Below are positions 1-9,932 of a stretch of 64,000 nt of DNA, piece by piece (the first letter of the stretch is position 1; each line of letters begins with the position of its first letter). The position numbers were made by a program, and so were the translations under genes. Origin of the DNA: Chlorocebus sabaeus (taxonomy: Eukaryota > Chordata > Mammalia > Primates > Cercopithecidae); the NCBI RefSeq assembly GCF_047675955.1, contig NC_132925.1, positions 69,135,622 to 69,199,621 on the forward strand. The letters are read 5' to 3'. The notes below the pieces were generated by a model. That model made no database searches, was not told the origin of the DNA, and saw only the letters and a list, made by a program, of their open reading frames with translations.

Positions 1-825
1 TAGTTTCAGAAGGAATGGTACCAGCTGCTCTTTGTACCTCTGGTAGAATTCAGCTGTGAATCCATCTGGTCCTGGACTTTTTTTGGTTGGTAGGCTATTA
101 ATTATTTCCTCAATTTCAGAGCCTGCTATTGGTCTATTCAGGAATTCAACTTCTTCCTGGTTTAGTCTTGGGAAAATGTAAGTGTCCAGGAAATTATCCA
201 TTTCTTCTAGATTTTCTAGTTTATTAAATGTGATGTGGTGCTGAGTAGAATGTATATTCTGTTGATTTGGGGTGGAGAGTTCTGTAGATGTCTATTAGGT
301 CTGCTTGCCACAGAGATGAGTTCAATTCCTGGATATCCTTGTTAACTTTCTGTCTCGTTGATCTGTCTAATGTTGACAGTGGGGTGTTGAAGTCTCCCAT
401 TATTATTGTATGGGAGTCTAAGTCTCTTTGTAAGTCTTTAAGGACTTGCTTTATGAATCTGGGTGCTCCTGTATTGGTGCATATATATTTAGGATAGTTA
501 GCTCTTCCTGTTGAATTGATCCCTTTACCATTATATAATGGCCTTCTTTGTCTCTTTTGATCTTTGATGGTTTAAAGTCTGTTTTATCAGAGACTAGTAT
601 TGCAACCCTTGCTTTTTTTTGTTCTCCATTTGCTTGGTAGATCTTCCTCCATCCCTTTATTTTGAGTCTATGTATGTCTCTGCATGTTAGATGGGTCTCC
701 TGAATACAGCAAACTGATGGGTCTTGACTCTTTATCCAGTTTGCTAGTCTGTGTCTTTTAATTGGAGCATTTAGTCCATTTACATTTAAGGTTAATATTG
801 TTATGTGTGAACTTGATCCTGCCAT
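1..825 (-). pseudogene. L1 ORF2 5' part (endonuclease / start of RT), broken
   Basis: ORF2p is the endonuclease and reverse transcriptase of L1. The frame starts MAGSSSHIT at 825 and keeps the endonuclease residues N14 and E43. It leaves frame after codon 117 (near base 474), where one base appears to be missing; the frame then stops at 451. A second lesion lies near 235-243: the sequence encoding the end of the endonuclease (around codon 199, just after the two histidines of the SAPHH segment) joins directly to the linker before the RT domain (KLENLEEMD segment). By my memory of the L1 layout this removes about 0.7 kb, including catalytic D205 and H230. Downstream RT sequence (KKSPGPDGF segment) reads to base 1. 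ORF2 is non-functional here. Confidence 0.93.
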
Positions 826-888
826 TATGATATTAACTGGTTATTTTGCTCATTAGTTGATGCAGTTTCTTCCTAGCCTCGATGGTCT

Positions 889-1905
889 TTACATTTTGGC
901 ATGTTTTTGCAATGGCTGGTACCGGTTGTTCCTTTCCATGTTTAGTGCTTCCTTCAGTGTCTCTTGTAAGGCAGGCCTGGTGGTGACAAAATCTCTAAGC
1001 ATTTGCTTATCTGTAAAGGATTTTATTTCTCCTTCACTTATGAAACTTAGTTTGGCTGGATATGAAATTCTGGGTTTAAAATTCTTTTCTTTAAGAATGT
1101 TGAATATTGGCCCCCACTCTCTTCTGGTTTGTAGAGTTTCTGCCGAGAGATCTGCTGTTAGTCTGATGGGCTTCCCTTTGTGGGTAACCTGACCTTTCTC
1201 TCTGGCTGCCCTTAAGATTTTTTCCTTCGTTTCAACTTTGGTGAATCTGGCAATTATGTGTCTTGGAGTTGCTCTTCTCAAGGAGTATCTTTGTGGCGTT
1301 CTCTGTATTTCCTGGATTTGAATGTTGGCCTGCCCTACTAGGTTGGGGAAGTTCTCCTGGATGATATCCTGAAGAGTGTTTTCCAACTTGGTTCCATTTT
1401 CCCCCTCACTTTCAGGCACCCCAATCAGACGTAGATTTGGTCTTTTTACATAATCCCATACTTCTTGCAGGCTTTGTTCATTTCTTTTTCTTCTTTTTTC
1501 TTTTGGTTTCTCTTCTCGCTTCATTTCATTCATTTGATCCTCAATCGCTGACATTCTTTCTTCCAGTTGATCGAGTCGGTTACTGAAGCTTGTGCATTTG
1601 TCACGTATTTCTCGTGTCATGGTTTTCGTCTCTTTCATTTCGTTTATGAGCTTCTCTGCATTAATTACTCTAGTTACCAATTCTTCCACTCTTTTTTCAA
1701 GATTTTTAGTTTCTTTGCGCTGGGTACGTAATTCCTCCTTTAGCTCTGAGAAGTTTGATGGACTGGAGCCTTTTTCTCTCATCTTGTCAAAGTCATTCTC
1801 CGTCCAGCTTTGATCCGTTGCTGGCGATGAGCTGCATTCCTTTGCAGGGGGAGATGCGCTCTTATTTTTTGAATTTCCAGCTTTTCTGCCCTGCTTTTTC
1901 CCCAT
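889..1905 (-). CDS. L1 ORF1p, RNA-binding trimeric chaperone, intact
   Basis: An open frame of 338 codons, the usual primate ORF1p length, starting MGKKQ and ending NHAKM-like (QKHAKM). ORF1p coats L1 RNA as a trimer in cytoplasmic ribonucleoprotein particles and helps target-primed reverse transcription. What is visible: a low-complexity N-terminus (1-50), a charged heptad-rich coiled coil (about 52-152, with LDQLEERM at 111-118), an RRM (about 157-252, RPNLRLIGVPES at 155-166) and a C-terminal domain (about 262-324). R235, R261 and Y282, positions reported as important for nucleic-acid binding in the human protein, are all present. The frame has no stop. Codons 30-110 diverge most from the human form as I remember it, as expected of the fast-evolving coiled coil. 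Whether it is expressed cannot be judged from sequence. Confidence 0.95.
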   Translation of the reverse strand: MGKKQGRKAGNSKNKSASPPAKECSSSPATDQSWTENDFDKMREKGSSPSNFSELKEELRTQRKETKNLEKRVEELVTRVINAEKLINEMKETKTMTREIRDKCTSFSNRLDQLEERMSAIEDQMNEMKREEKPKEKRRKRNEQSLQEVWDYVKRPNLRLIGVPESEGENGTKLENTLQDIIQENFPNLVGQANIQIQEIQRTPQRYSLRRATPRHIIARFTKVETKEKILRAAREKGQVTHKGKPIRLTADLSAETLQTRREWGPIFNILKEKNFKPRISYPAKLSFISEGEIKSFTDKQMLRDFVTTRPALQETLKEALNMERNNRYQPLQKHAKM

Positions 1906-2361
1906 CTTTGTGGTTTTATCTGCCTCTGGTCTTTGATGATGGTGACGTACTGATGGGGTTTTGGTGTGGGTGTCCTTCCTGTTTGTTAGTTTTCCTTCTA
2001 ACAGTCAGGACCCTCAGCTGTAGGTGTGTTGGAGATTGCTTGAGGTCCACTCCAGACCCTGTTTGCCTGGGTATCAGCAGCAGGGGCTGCAGAAGATAGA
2101 ATATTGCTGAACAGCAAGTGTACCTGTCTGATTCTTGCTTTGGAAGCTTCCTCTCAGGGGTGTACTCCACCATGTGAGGTGTGGGGTGTCGGTCTGCCCC
2201 TAGTGGGGGATGTCTCCCAGTTAGGCTACTCAGGGGTCAGGGACCCACTTGAGCAGGCAGTCTGTCCGTTCTCAGATCTCAACCTCCGTGTTGGGAGATC
2301 CTCCGCTCTCTTCAAAGCTGTCAGACAGAGTCGTTTGTGTCTGCAGAGGTTTCAGCTGCTT

Positions 2362-2362
2362 T

Positions 2363-2391
<29 letters not shown>
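2362..2391. repeat. (TTG)n microsatellite in L1 5'UTR
   Basis: About nine TTG units (CAA on the L1 strand) within the L1 5'UTR. Confidence 0.9.
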
Positions 2392-2393
<2 letters not shown>

Positions 2394-2511
2394 GCTGTGC
2401 CCTGTCCCCAGAGGTGGAGTCTACAGAGACAGGCAGGATTCCTTGAGCTGCTGTGAGCTCCACCCAGTTCGAGCTTCCCAGCCGCTTTGTTTATCTACTT
2501 AAGCCTCAGCA

Positions 2512-2556
2512 ATGGCGGGCTCCCCTCCCCCAGCCTCGCTGCTGCCTTGCCGCTAG
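2512..2556 (+). pseudogene. L1 antisense ORF0, nonsense-truncated
   Basis: ORF0 is a small primate-specific antisense frame in the L1 5'UTR, which I recall as starting near L1 base 452. Counting from the 5' end at 2964 puts the start at 2512, exactly where an ATG lies. The frame reads M-A-G-S-P-P-P-A-S-L-L-P-C-R and meets TAG at 2554-2556, so at most 14 residues are made. The start match is seen; the ORF0 coordinates are from memory. Confidence 0.55.
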
Positions 2557-2944
2557 ATCGCAGACTGCTGTGCTAGCAATGAGGGAGGCTCCGTGGGCGT
2601 GGGACCCTCCCGGCCAGGTGTGGGATATAGTCTCCTGGTGTGCCCGTTTGCTAAGATCTTTGGTAGAGCACAGTATTGGGGTGGGAGTCACCCAATTTTC
2701 CAGGTGTTGTGTGTCTCAGTTGCCCTGGCTAGGAAAAGGGATTTCCTTCCCCCTTGCGCTTCCCAGGTGAGGCGATGCCTCGCCCTGCTTCAGCTCTGGC
2801 TGGTTAGGCTGCAGCAGCTGAGCAGCACTGATTGTCAGGCACTCCCTAGTAAGATAAACCCAGTACCTCAGTTGAAAATGCAGAAATCACCTGTCTTATG
2901 TGTTGCTCGCGCTGGGAGTTGGAGACAGGAGCTGTTCCTATTCT

Positions 2945-2953
2945 GCCATCTTG
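2945..2953 (-). promoter_or_regulatory. YY1 site of L1 5'UTR
   Basis: CAAGATGGC on the minus strand, about 12-20 bases from the L1 5' end. This matches the conserved YY1 element that sets the L1 transcription start. Confidence 0.85.
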
Positions 2954-2965
2954 CTCCTCCCCTAG

Positions 2966-3181
2966 TGAACTGATGGTTTTTTAAAAGGGAATTTCCCCTG
3001 CCTGCACATGCTGTCTTGCCTGCCACCATGTAAGACATGCCTTTGCTCCTCCTTTGCCTTCCTGTATGATTGCATGGCCTCCTCAGCCATTTGGAACTGT
3101 TAGTCCATTAAACCACCTTTTCTTTATAAATTATCTAGGCTTGGGTATTTCTTCACAGCAATATGAGAATGGACTAATACA
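2966..3181 (+). mobile_element. MSTA-like LTR (ERVL-MaLR), 3' half
   Basis: Starts at the CTGATGGTTTT motif and ends GGACTAATACA, with the polyadenylation-region text CATTAAACC...TTTATAAATTA typical of THE1/MST LTRs. Its 5' half is displaced to beyond the window by the L1, so the L1 inserted into this LTR. Confidence 0.85.
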
Positions 3182-3365
3182 GAACCAAATATGAGAACAT
3201 GTTTTTGCCTGAGCAACTGGATGAATAGGGGTGCCATTTTAACTGAAAGGGAGAAGTCCCAAGAAAGGATTCTGCCTTGGACAGTGTAGCAGATGTAGTT
3301 GATATCATACCCATATACCCCTTGCATTCACAGACCCTGACAATACCAATGACATCTAAAGGCAG
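3182..3365. other. Unclassified 184-bp spacer
   Basis: Includes a GAGCAACTGGATGAAT segment that resembles a common old interspersed repeat, but I cannot name the family. No gene seen. Confidence 0.3.
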
Positions 3366-3725
3366 TGTCTTGGTCCACTCAAGCCACTGTAACAAAAATA
3401 CCATTTTCTAGGTGGCTGGAACAACAGAAATTTAATTCCTTCAATTCTGGAAGCTGACAAATCTGAGACCATGGTGCCAGCCTGATTGGGTTCTAGTGAG
3501 AGCTCTCTTGTTGCTGTGAAGATGGCCATTGCCTTGCTGTATCCTCACGTGGCAGAGAGCAATGAGAGGAAGTAAGCTTGCTCACATCTCTTTTTGTAAG
3601 AACACTCATCTCATTCTAAAAGGCTCCACTCTCCTGACCTAATTGCCTCCTAAAGATGCCACCTCCTAATACTATCACACTGGGGCTTAGAATTTCAACA
3701 TATGAAACATTGAGTACACAACAGG
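3366..3725 (-). mobile_element. MLT1A-like LTR (MaLR)
   Basis: TGTCTTGGTCCACTC start, then AACAACAGAAATTTAAT, TTCTGGAAGCTG, the 'cctcacgtggcagag' and 'cacctcctaat' landmarks and an AACATATGAA end: the reverse complement of MLT1A-class LTRs, about 360 bp and nearly full length. Confidence 0.8.
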
Positions 3726-4937
3726 CAAGCACCTGCAACTCTCCATCCAAAAGCTCTCTCTCAAGCCTGTGGTGTAGGAAAGCTGGAAGTTCCATGCAGT
3801 TATATCTTTCAGAGTGTCCCAGAGCTAATGAAGTTGGGGTTGCTGAATAAATCCACCAGCTTCCTCAGCTTTTGAGTGGAATAATTAAGAAGCATGTTCT
3901 ACACAGTCTCCTGGAGTTTCCCAGGAGGGTTATGCCCCAGTTGTCCACAGTAGAAACCTGCTCAAAAATGCATCTTTAATTGGCTTTCTACCTTTTTCTA
4001 TCTTACTCCCCGCTCTCTTTCCAGTGCTTCCTGGTAGCATCTTCTAAGTAAATAATTTGCACATACGTATGTGTCTCCGAGTCTGCTTCTAGGGGCTGAA
4101 CAAGTTAGATAAGTTAGATCTAAGATAGCTTCGGGCTATCAAAGTGAGGATTTCAAGTGGACTGTTGAGTACATGGGTTTCGAACTCAGGAGAGAACTCA
4201 TGACTGGTGATAAAAATTTTGGAGTCATTAGTGTAAAGGCAGTATTTAAATTTATGACAATGGATGGGATCATGATATACTAGAGGAACAAAAAGGAAGG
4301 CCACTGTGCCTAGAGTACAGATGGAATAAGACTACCAAGAGAAGAAAAAAGGAGCCAGGTCATGTGGCACCTTATATGTTATGTAGGGCTTGAGTGTTTA
4401 TTCTAAGGGTAAAATCCAAAGGGGTCTAAGTCTTATGTAGTCTGGGACTCATTCAGGGTTGCTATGCAAGTTAATATCTACCTATTGCAATTATATGTTT
4501 TGTTCTCTGAACTTCACAGTAAATAGTATGGGGATAGGAGAATTAAGCTTGCACCCTCTTTCCACAGTATACCATACTCAGTTCTCATTTGATATTCAGA
4601 ATTCTTCAAATTAAAACATGCTTCTTTTCAGATATGCTCACGATCTGACACACCTAAAACTGTGTTTCCATCTTTCTGGCTATCTAGGTGGGGAGACGAA
4701 ATGAACCTTTTTGGATTATTCAAAACAAAGTTTTCAGACTTGCTTCATTTTTATTACATAAGTAGCAAATATGTTCTTCATCAGTCTGGCCTGGTTCTTA
4801 CTCTTTAAAGCATCTCAAGATCCTTGCCTTGTTGAGAGTAATCAGAATTACATGACAGTCATGACCAATAGGCTCCCAAAGAAAGGCAGGAAACTTTCTT
4901 GGAATTCAAAGTTACATATACTATAATGCAATGATTT
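3726..4937. other. Unique or very old sequence, no gene seen
   Basis: No coding signal. Around 4130-4430 the text (GGAGTCATTAGTGTA, GGGATCATGATATACT, ATGTGGCACCTTA) is reminiscent of an ancient interspersed repeat I cannot name. Remainder looks unique and AT-rich. Confidence 0.4.
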
Positions 4938-5271
4938 ATTTTCTTTCTTTTCTTTTTTTCCTTCTTTTTTTTTTTTTTTTTTTTTTTGAGACGGAGTCTC
5001 GCTCTGTCACCCAGGCTGGAATGCAGTGGCGCGATCTTGACTCACTGCAAGCTCCGCCTCCTGGGTTCACGGCATTCTTCTGCCTCAGCCTCCCAAGTAG
5101 CTGGGACTACAGGAACCTGCCACCATGCTCGGCTAAATTTTTTTTGTATTTTTAGTAGAGACGGGATTTCACCATGTTAGCCAGGTTGGTCTCGTTCTCC
5201 TGATCTCATGATCCACCTGCCTCGGCCTCCCAAAGTGCTGGGATTACAGGCGTGAGCCACTGCGCCCAGCC
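4938..5271 (-). mobile_element. AluY-like SINE
   Basis: Poly-T then GAGACGGAGTCTCGCTCTGT through GCGTGAGCCACTGCGCCC, full length. Flanked by a perfect 13-bp TSD AATGCAATGATTT (4925-4937 and 5272-5284). Confidence 0.96.
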
Positions 5272-5284
5272 AATGCAATGATTT

Positions 5285-5844
5285 CTTTTAATTAACAAAG
5301 AGATTCATTTCAGTAATAGTTGAAGAATTAAGATATTTGTAGAGACTGCTGTGTATAGCTATATTCTTCATTACATACAAGATGTAATGACTCTGGGAAA
5401 AGTCATTCAAATAAGAACTTTTCAATATGGGAAATAGTAGAGGAAATCTGCCATCTGTTGAAGACAAAGCATTTGAACTGTCACTGACATGGACATAGAA
5501 TTCCTCCCCCCCCCCATCTCCAGTTTATTTGTTTTATTTTTTAAAGTTTATTCATTACAAAAGGAGAATTTAAACCTGCCCAGGGAATATTTAAGGTCAC
5601 TCTAATTTATCAGACCTATGTTGGAATAATTAGCACAATCCACACTTTGGGCATGTAGTAGATAGTACTACTACATTTCTCAATAAATTGTCAAAATCTT
5701 GACTGTCTTATTGGCCTATCGATTTATTGTACTTCTCAACATTTCAGTTAACAGGAAGCCCTTGGACTTTTTGACCTCAAGAGATCCTGAGGTCATTAAT
5801 TTCAAATCCCTTGAATCATCTCATCTTTATTAAATTTATATAAT
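5285..5844. other. Unique AT-rich, no gene seen
   Basis: No recognisable repeat or ORF. A C9-10 run occurs at about 5506-5515. Confidence 0.5.
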
Positions 5845-6015
5845 AACAAATCCTCATTCTATGGGCAAAGCACTTTTTCAAGTAATTCAAATATATTTGC
5901 CCATTTTAATTTTCAAAACAACATTTGGTGGTAGGCTCTACCATATTCATTAATTTACTCATGGACAAATTTCATCATAGAGAAGTTAAGAGCTAAATTT
6001 ACATGACCAATCATT
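5845..6015 (+). mobile_element. MIR SINE fragment
   Basis: Diverged MIR core: AAGCACTTTTTCAAGT, CCCATTTTAATTTTC, then the GAGAAGTTAAGAGC equivalent of the conserved GAGAGGTTAAGTAAC box. Confidence 0.65.
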
Positions 6016-6089
6016 CCAATTTGCTCAGGACTCTCCTAGTTTTAGCACGGAAAGTCTAATGTTTTCGGAACCCTTCAATTTAAGCTCAT

Positions 6090-6772
6090 TTTTGTCTCCA
6101 CTCTACCAAATTCAGATTCTAACCCTCAGTACTTCAGAATATGACCATATATGAAGATAGAGTTTGTATTAATATCTATTTATCTATCTATTATTTTAGA
6201 GATAGGGTCTTGCTCTGTCACCCAGGCTGGAGTGCAGTGGTGAGATGATAGCTCCCTGTAGCCTTTAACTCCTGGGTTTAAGCAATCCTTCCACTTCAGT
6301 GTCTTGAGTAGCTGGGACTAAAGTACATAACACCATGCCTGGTTACTTTTTTTAAAAAAAAAGTAGAAACAGGGTCTCACTATGTTGCCCTGGCTTGTCT
6401 CCAACTCCTGATCTCATACAGTCCTACTGCCTTGGTCTCCCAAAGCACTGGGATTGCAGGCATGAGCCACCACACCCAGCTGAGATAGAGTTTTTAAATG
6501 GGTAACTAAGTTAAAATGAGATCATTAGGGTGTAGTCCAATAGGACTGGAAATCCTTATAAGAAGAGGAAATATGGACAGACATGTACAACAAAAGTCCA
6601 TGTAAAGACATAGGGAGAAGGCAACCATCTATAAGTAAAGGAGAAATGACACAGAACAAACAACCCTGCTGGCTCTCTGGACCTTGAACTTGGACTTGCA
6701 GCTTCTGTAACTGTGGGAAAACACATGTATGTTCTTTAAGCCACTAGTCTGTGATATTGTGTTATGGCAGCC
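6090..6772 (+). mobile_element. MLT1 LTR, split by AluJ and by an ERVL LTR
   Basis: Segments at about 6090-6165 (ACCCTCAGTACTTCAGAATATGACC), 6494-6772 and 7297-7318 are consecutive pieces of one MLT1 LTR (ending TTATGGCAGCC | CAGCCCTAGCAAACTAATA). The gaps are filled by an Alu (6166-6482) and a solo ERVL LTR (6773-7296). Confidence 0.8.
6166..6482 (-). mobile_element. AluJ SINE in MLT1
   Basis: Diverged Alu (AluJ-like) ending CACCACACCCAGC, with a perfect 11-bp TSD AGATAGAGTTT (6155-6165, 6483-6493). Its poly-T tail has degenerated into a TATC microsatellite at about 6174-6193. Confidence 0.9.
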
Positions 6773-7296
6773 TGTGATACTGAGTGTCAATTTGATTGGA
6801 TTAAAGGATGCTAAGTATTGTTCCTGGATGTATCTGTGAGGGTGTTGCCAAAGGAGATTAACATTTGAGTCAGTGGACTGGGAGAGGAAAACCCACCCTC
6901 TGTCTAAGTGGGCACCATCTAATCAGCTGCCAGTGCGGCTATGATAAAGCAGGCAGGAGAAGATGGAAGAGCAGAATTGCTGAGTCTTCCAGTCTTCATC
7001 TTTCTCCCGTGCTGGATGCTTCCTGCTCTCGAACATCAGGCTCCAAGTTCTTCAGCTTTTGGACTCTTGGACTTACAACAGTGGTTGTGGAGACCGAAGA
7101 CTGCACTGTTGGCTTCCCTACTTTTGAGGTTTTGGTACCCAGACTGATTAACCACTGGCTTCCGTGCTCCTCAACTTGCAGACAGTTTATTGTGGGACTT
7201 TACCTTGTGATCGTGTGAGTCAATTCTCCTTAAGAAATTTCCTAATATACATATTTCCTACTAGTTCTGTCCCTCTAGAGAACCCTGACTAATACA
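6773..7296 (+). mobile_element. MLT2A-like solo LTR (ERVL)
   Basis: 524 bp from TGTGATACTGAGTGTC to CCTGACTAATACA, with the landmarks GTTGCCAAAGGAGATTAACA and TCTGTCCCTCTAGAGAA of MLT2A, the LTR of the ERVL group. A perfect 5-bp TSD CAGCC (6768-6772, 7297-7301) shows integration into the MLT1 followed by LTR-LTR recombination. The apparent frames 6865-7218 and 6941-7147 are LTR sequence. Confidence 0.9.
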
Positions 7297-7429
7297 CAGC
7301 CCTAGCAAACTAATATGCCAGGCAAACTGGCAATGTTGGTCACTCAAAGCAACTTGCCTACACCAAAATGTGCAGAGCCAGGATTTACAGCCTACATTTG
7401 TGCTCTTCACAATAATGTTCGCTAACCAT

Positions 7430-7655
7430 AATAACAAATACCTACTTAAGTGCTAGGTATTTTTCTAACTACCATTCTTATATTGATATGTTAACTTCTT
7501 ATTAATATTTTCATCTTACAGATCAGGAAACACCACACAGAAAGGTAAAGTAAATTGTCTAAGATCAAACAGTTAGTAAGTAGTGGAGCCAGGCTGTAAA
7601 TGTCTTGTCAAACAAACAGTCTGACTTCAGTTTCTGTGCTATACCTCATTAATAC
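7430..7655 (+). mobile_element. MIR SINE
   Basis: Near-complete MIR: TACCTACTTAAGTGCTAGG, ATCTTACAGATCAGGAAAC, GTTAGTAAGTAGTGGAGCC, CAGTCTGACTTCAG. Confidence 0.85.
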
Positions 7656-7839
7656 ATTAATTCAAAGTGTCGTAACATTTCAAATAAGCACAGTGGTTTA
7701 CAGACGATCTGTTCCATGACAATTTAATTTAGAGTTCAAAACGTTTAGTAACAACGTTGCAAATGGCCTATAGGAACAGAACAGGAACTCATGCTTCAAT
7801 GTCCTGCCTCCTGGTCTGGCATTATTTCTTTGTTTGAAC

Positions 7840-8765
7840 TTGATTGAGGTATAATTTACATGCAACAAAATGTATCTACTAAATATATATAATTTTTTGA
7901 CTTTTGAAAGATGTATACAGCCATGAAACACAGCCATACTCAAGAAAAAGAGCATTTCTGTCACCACCAATAGATTCCTTTGATCTCTTTGGAGTCCATC
8001 TTTCCTTCCAACCTCAGCATTCACTATCACGATGAGCCTGTTATCAACATTTGTGCTGCAAGTTTTTGTGTCTGCATGTTTTTATCTCTCTTGGGTAAAT
8101 AGCGAGGAGTTGAACTGGTGAGTTATATGGTAGGGGTTACATTTGACTTTCTAAGAAACTGATAAATGGTTTTCTTAAGTAGTTGTACCATTTTGCTTTC
8201 CCATCAGTGGTATATGAGAGTTCCAGTTTCTCCACATCCTCTCCAACACTTGCTGTGGTGGGTCTTTATGGCATCAGTCATTTTGGTGGGTGTGAAGTAG
8301 ATTCTTAGTATGATTTTAATTTTAATTTCCTTGATGACTAATGATGTTAAGTATCTTTCATTTGTTTGTTTGCCGTTCATATGCCTTCTTTCATGAAATA
8401 TATTTTCAAATATTTTGCCTTTTAAAAACAATAAAAATATCTTTTTTTTGAATTGTAAGAATTCCTCATATATTCTGATACAAGTCCTTTAACAGATACG
8501 CATTTTGCAAATATTTTCTTGCATTCTGTGGCTTGCTTTTTCATTTAATGGTGTCCTTTGAAGAGCAGAAGTTTTTAATTTTGAGGAAGTCAAATTTTTT
8601 TCTTTTATGGATTGTACTTTCTGTGTATGATCTAAAAATCTTTGTATAACCCTAAGCCACACAGATTTCCTTTTATGTTTTTTTTCTGGAAGTTTTATAG
8701 TTTTGGGTTTTCTTATGCATATAATCAATTTTGGGTTAATTTTGTATATTTTGCAGATTTTAAAA
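7840..8765 (-). mobile_element. L1M fragment (ORF2 3' part / 3' end)
   Basis: Reads as reverse-complement L1M: CTTGATTGAGGTATAATTTACAT, the TTTCTCCACATCCTCTCCAACA and GATGACTAATGATGTTAAG landmarks, and TGGCTTGCTTTTTCA. The minus-strand ORF at 8204-8431 holds the CWRGCGETGTL motif typical of L1 ORF2. Diverged, many stops. Confidence 0.88.
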
Positions 8766-8821
8766 TATTTGTATATTTTTGCATATGTATATTTTAAAAT
8801 ATTTGTATATTTTTGTATAGG

Positions 8822-9040
8822 CACATGCTGTGTTAAGCATATAATATATATTATTTTATTTAATCCTCACAATAACAGTCTGTTATGGAGATTTCTGTTA
8901 TCCTCATACTATTGAAGAAGGTGTTGAAACTTAGAGAGGATAAGAAACTCACCCAAGGTCACTATTCTAGTGGAGTAACAGAGTTTAAAATTTAGATATT
9001 TTAATTTAGAAGTCTTGCTTTTAGCCAACTAAATTAATTA
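8822..9040 (+). mobile_element. MIR SINE
   Basis: TTTATTTAATCCTCACAATAACA, GAGAGGATAAGAAACT, CAAGGTCACTATTCTAGTGG: MIR core in plus orientation. Confidence 0.75.
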
Positions 9041-9541
9041 TACCTGACGCGTAATCTCATTTTTGATGTGATGGTGTCCCTTCTAGATGGGATTCTATAC
9101 TCAATTTTGACTCTTACTAATTACAATGACTTATTCTGAGCTATAAAATGGAAAAGGAGTCACACTAAAACATCTTAGTATTATAGATATTTAGTTAAGA
9201 GTTGGGATGGGGGAGACTCACCATTTACAAAGAATAGTTAGAAAATTTTCATTGTAAACAATTATATTTAAATTTTTCCTAATGAACCAGAACATAATTT
9301 CTTTTCCCTAATTTTACAAGTGTTTAGAAGATTTGGCAAAGGGCATTAAAAAATTTTAATTCCATAAATAAATAATATTACAGAGTTAGTGGGAGAAAAG
9401 TAGTATTGGAATATCAATGTATCTGTTTCATTACTTTCCATTCAAAGACATACAACACTTGAAAAAGAATTGGATTAGACAGAAGTCTGGTACCATTTCT
9501 GGTTCTACCATTAGATAGTTAAATAACTTGGATTTATTACC
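9041..9541. other. Unique AT-rich, no gene seen
   Basis: No recognisable repeat or coding signal. Confidence 0.5.
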
Positions 9542-9932
9542 TGTATTAGCTTGCTAGGGTTACCGTAACAAAGTACCACAGTCTGGGCAGCTTAAATAAC
9601 ATAATTTTTTTTTTTTCTCAGTTCTGGAGGCTAGAAGTCTGAGATCAAGAGGTTGGCAGGGTTGTTGCTTCTGAAATCTCTTTTTTTGGCTTGTAGTTGG
9701 CTTATGTTCCTGTATCTTCACATGGTCCTCCCTCTGTATGTGCCTGTGTCCAAATTTCTGATTCGTATGAGGATACCTGTCTTATTGGATTAATGACCAC
9801 ACTAATGACCCTGTTTTAACACAATTACCTCTTAAAGACCCTAACTCCAAATACAGTCACATTTTAAGGTAGTGTGGGTTAGAACTTCAAGATGTGAAGT
9901 TTTGGGAGACACAATTCAGTGCTTAATATTCG
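9542..9932 (-). mobile_element. MLT1 LTR (MaLR)
   Basis: TGTATTAGCTTGCTAGGG, CCGTAACAAAGTACCACA, CTCAGTTCTGGAGGCTAGAAG, TGTGTCCAAATTTCTGATTC and GGGAGACACAATTCAG mark a reverse-oriented MLT1 of about 390 bp. Confidence 0.85.

Larger units (their letters stand above)
1..2964 (-). mobile_element. Young L1 (L1PA-type), 5' end, truncated by window edge
   Basis: Antisense LINE-1 non-LTR retrotransposon. Read on the minus strand it has a 5' end at about 2964 (GGGGAGGAG start), a 5'UTR of roughly 1.06 kb, ORF1 (1905-889), a 63-base inter-ORF spacer, and the start of ORF2 (825 downward), which leaves the window at base 1. The 5' end is complete, so it was a full-length insertion at that end. ORF1 is open over 338 codons but differs at many N-terminal positions from the human-specific L1, fitting an Old World monkey lineage. 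ORF2 is frameshifted and internally deleted, so the copy cannot move autonomously. It sits inside an MSTA-like LTR whose 3' half resumes right of 2965. Confidence 0.96.
1906..2964 (-). promoter_or_regulatory. L1 5'UTR / internal promoter
   Basis: The roughly 1.06 kb upstream of ORF1 has the layout of a primate L1 5'UTR, which carries an internal Pol II promoter directing L1 transcription and, on the opposite strand, an antisense promoter. It begins next to a YY1 motif (2945-2953), is locally GC-rich with CpGs around 2510-2620, and holds a (TTG)n microsatellite at 2362-2391. Small plus-strand frames here (for example 2593-2973) are antisense passengers. Confidence 0.88.

Noticed and set aside
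857..1192. 111-codon plus-strand frame
   Set aside because: Antisense shadow of L1 ORF1.
2593..2973. 126-codon plus-strand frame over the L1 5'UTR
   Set aside because: Antisense 5'UTR passenger in a different frame from the ORF0 start; no known product.
6865..7218. 117-codon plus-strand frame
   Set aside because: Lies wholly in the MLT2A-like solo LTR.
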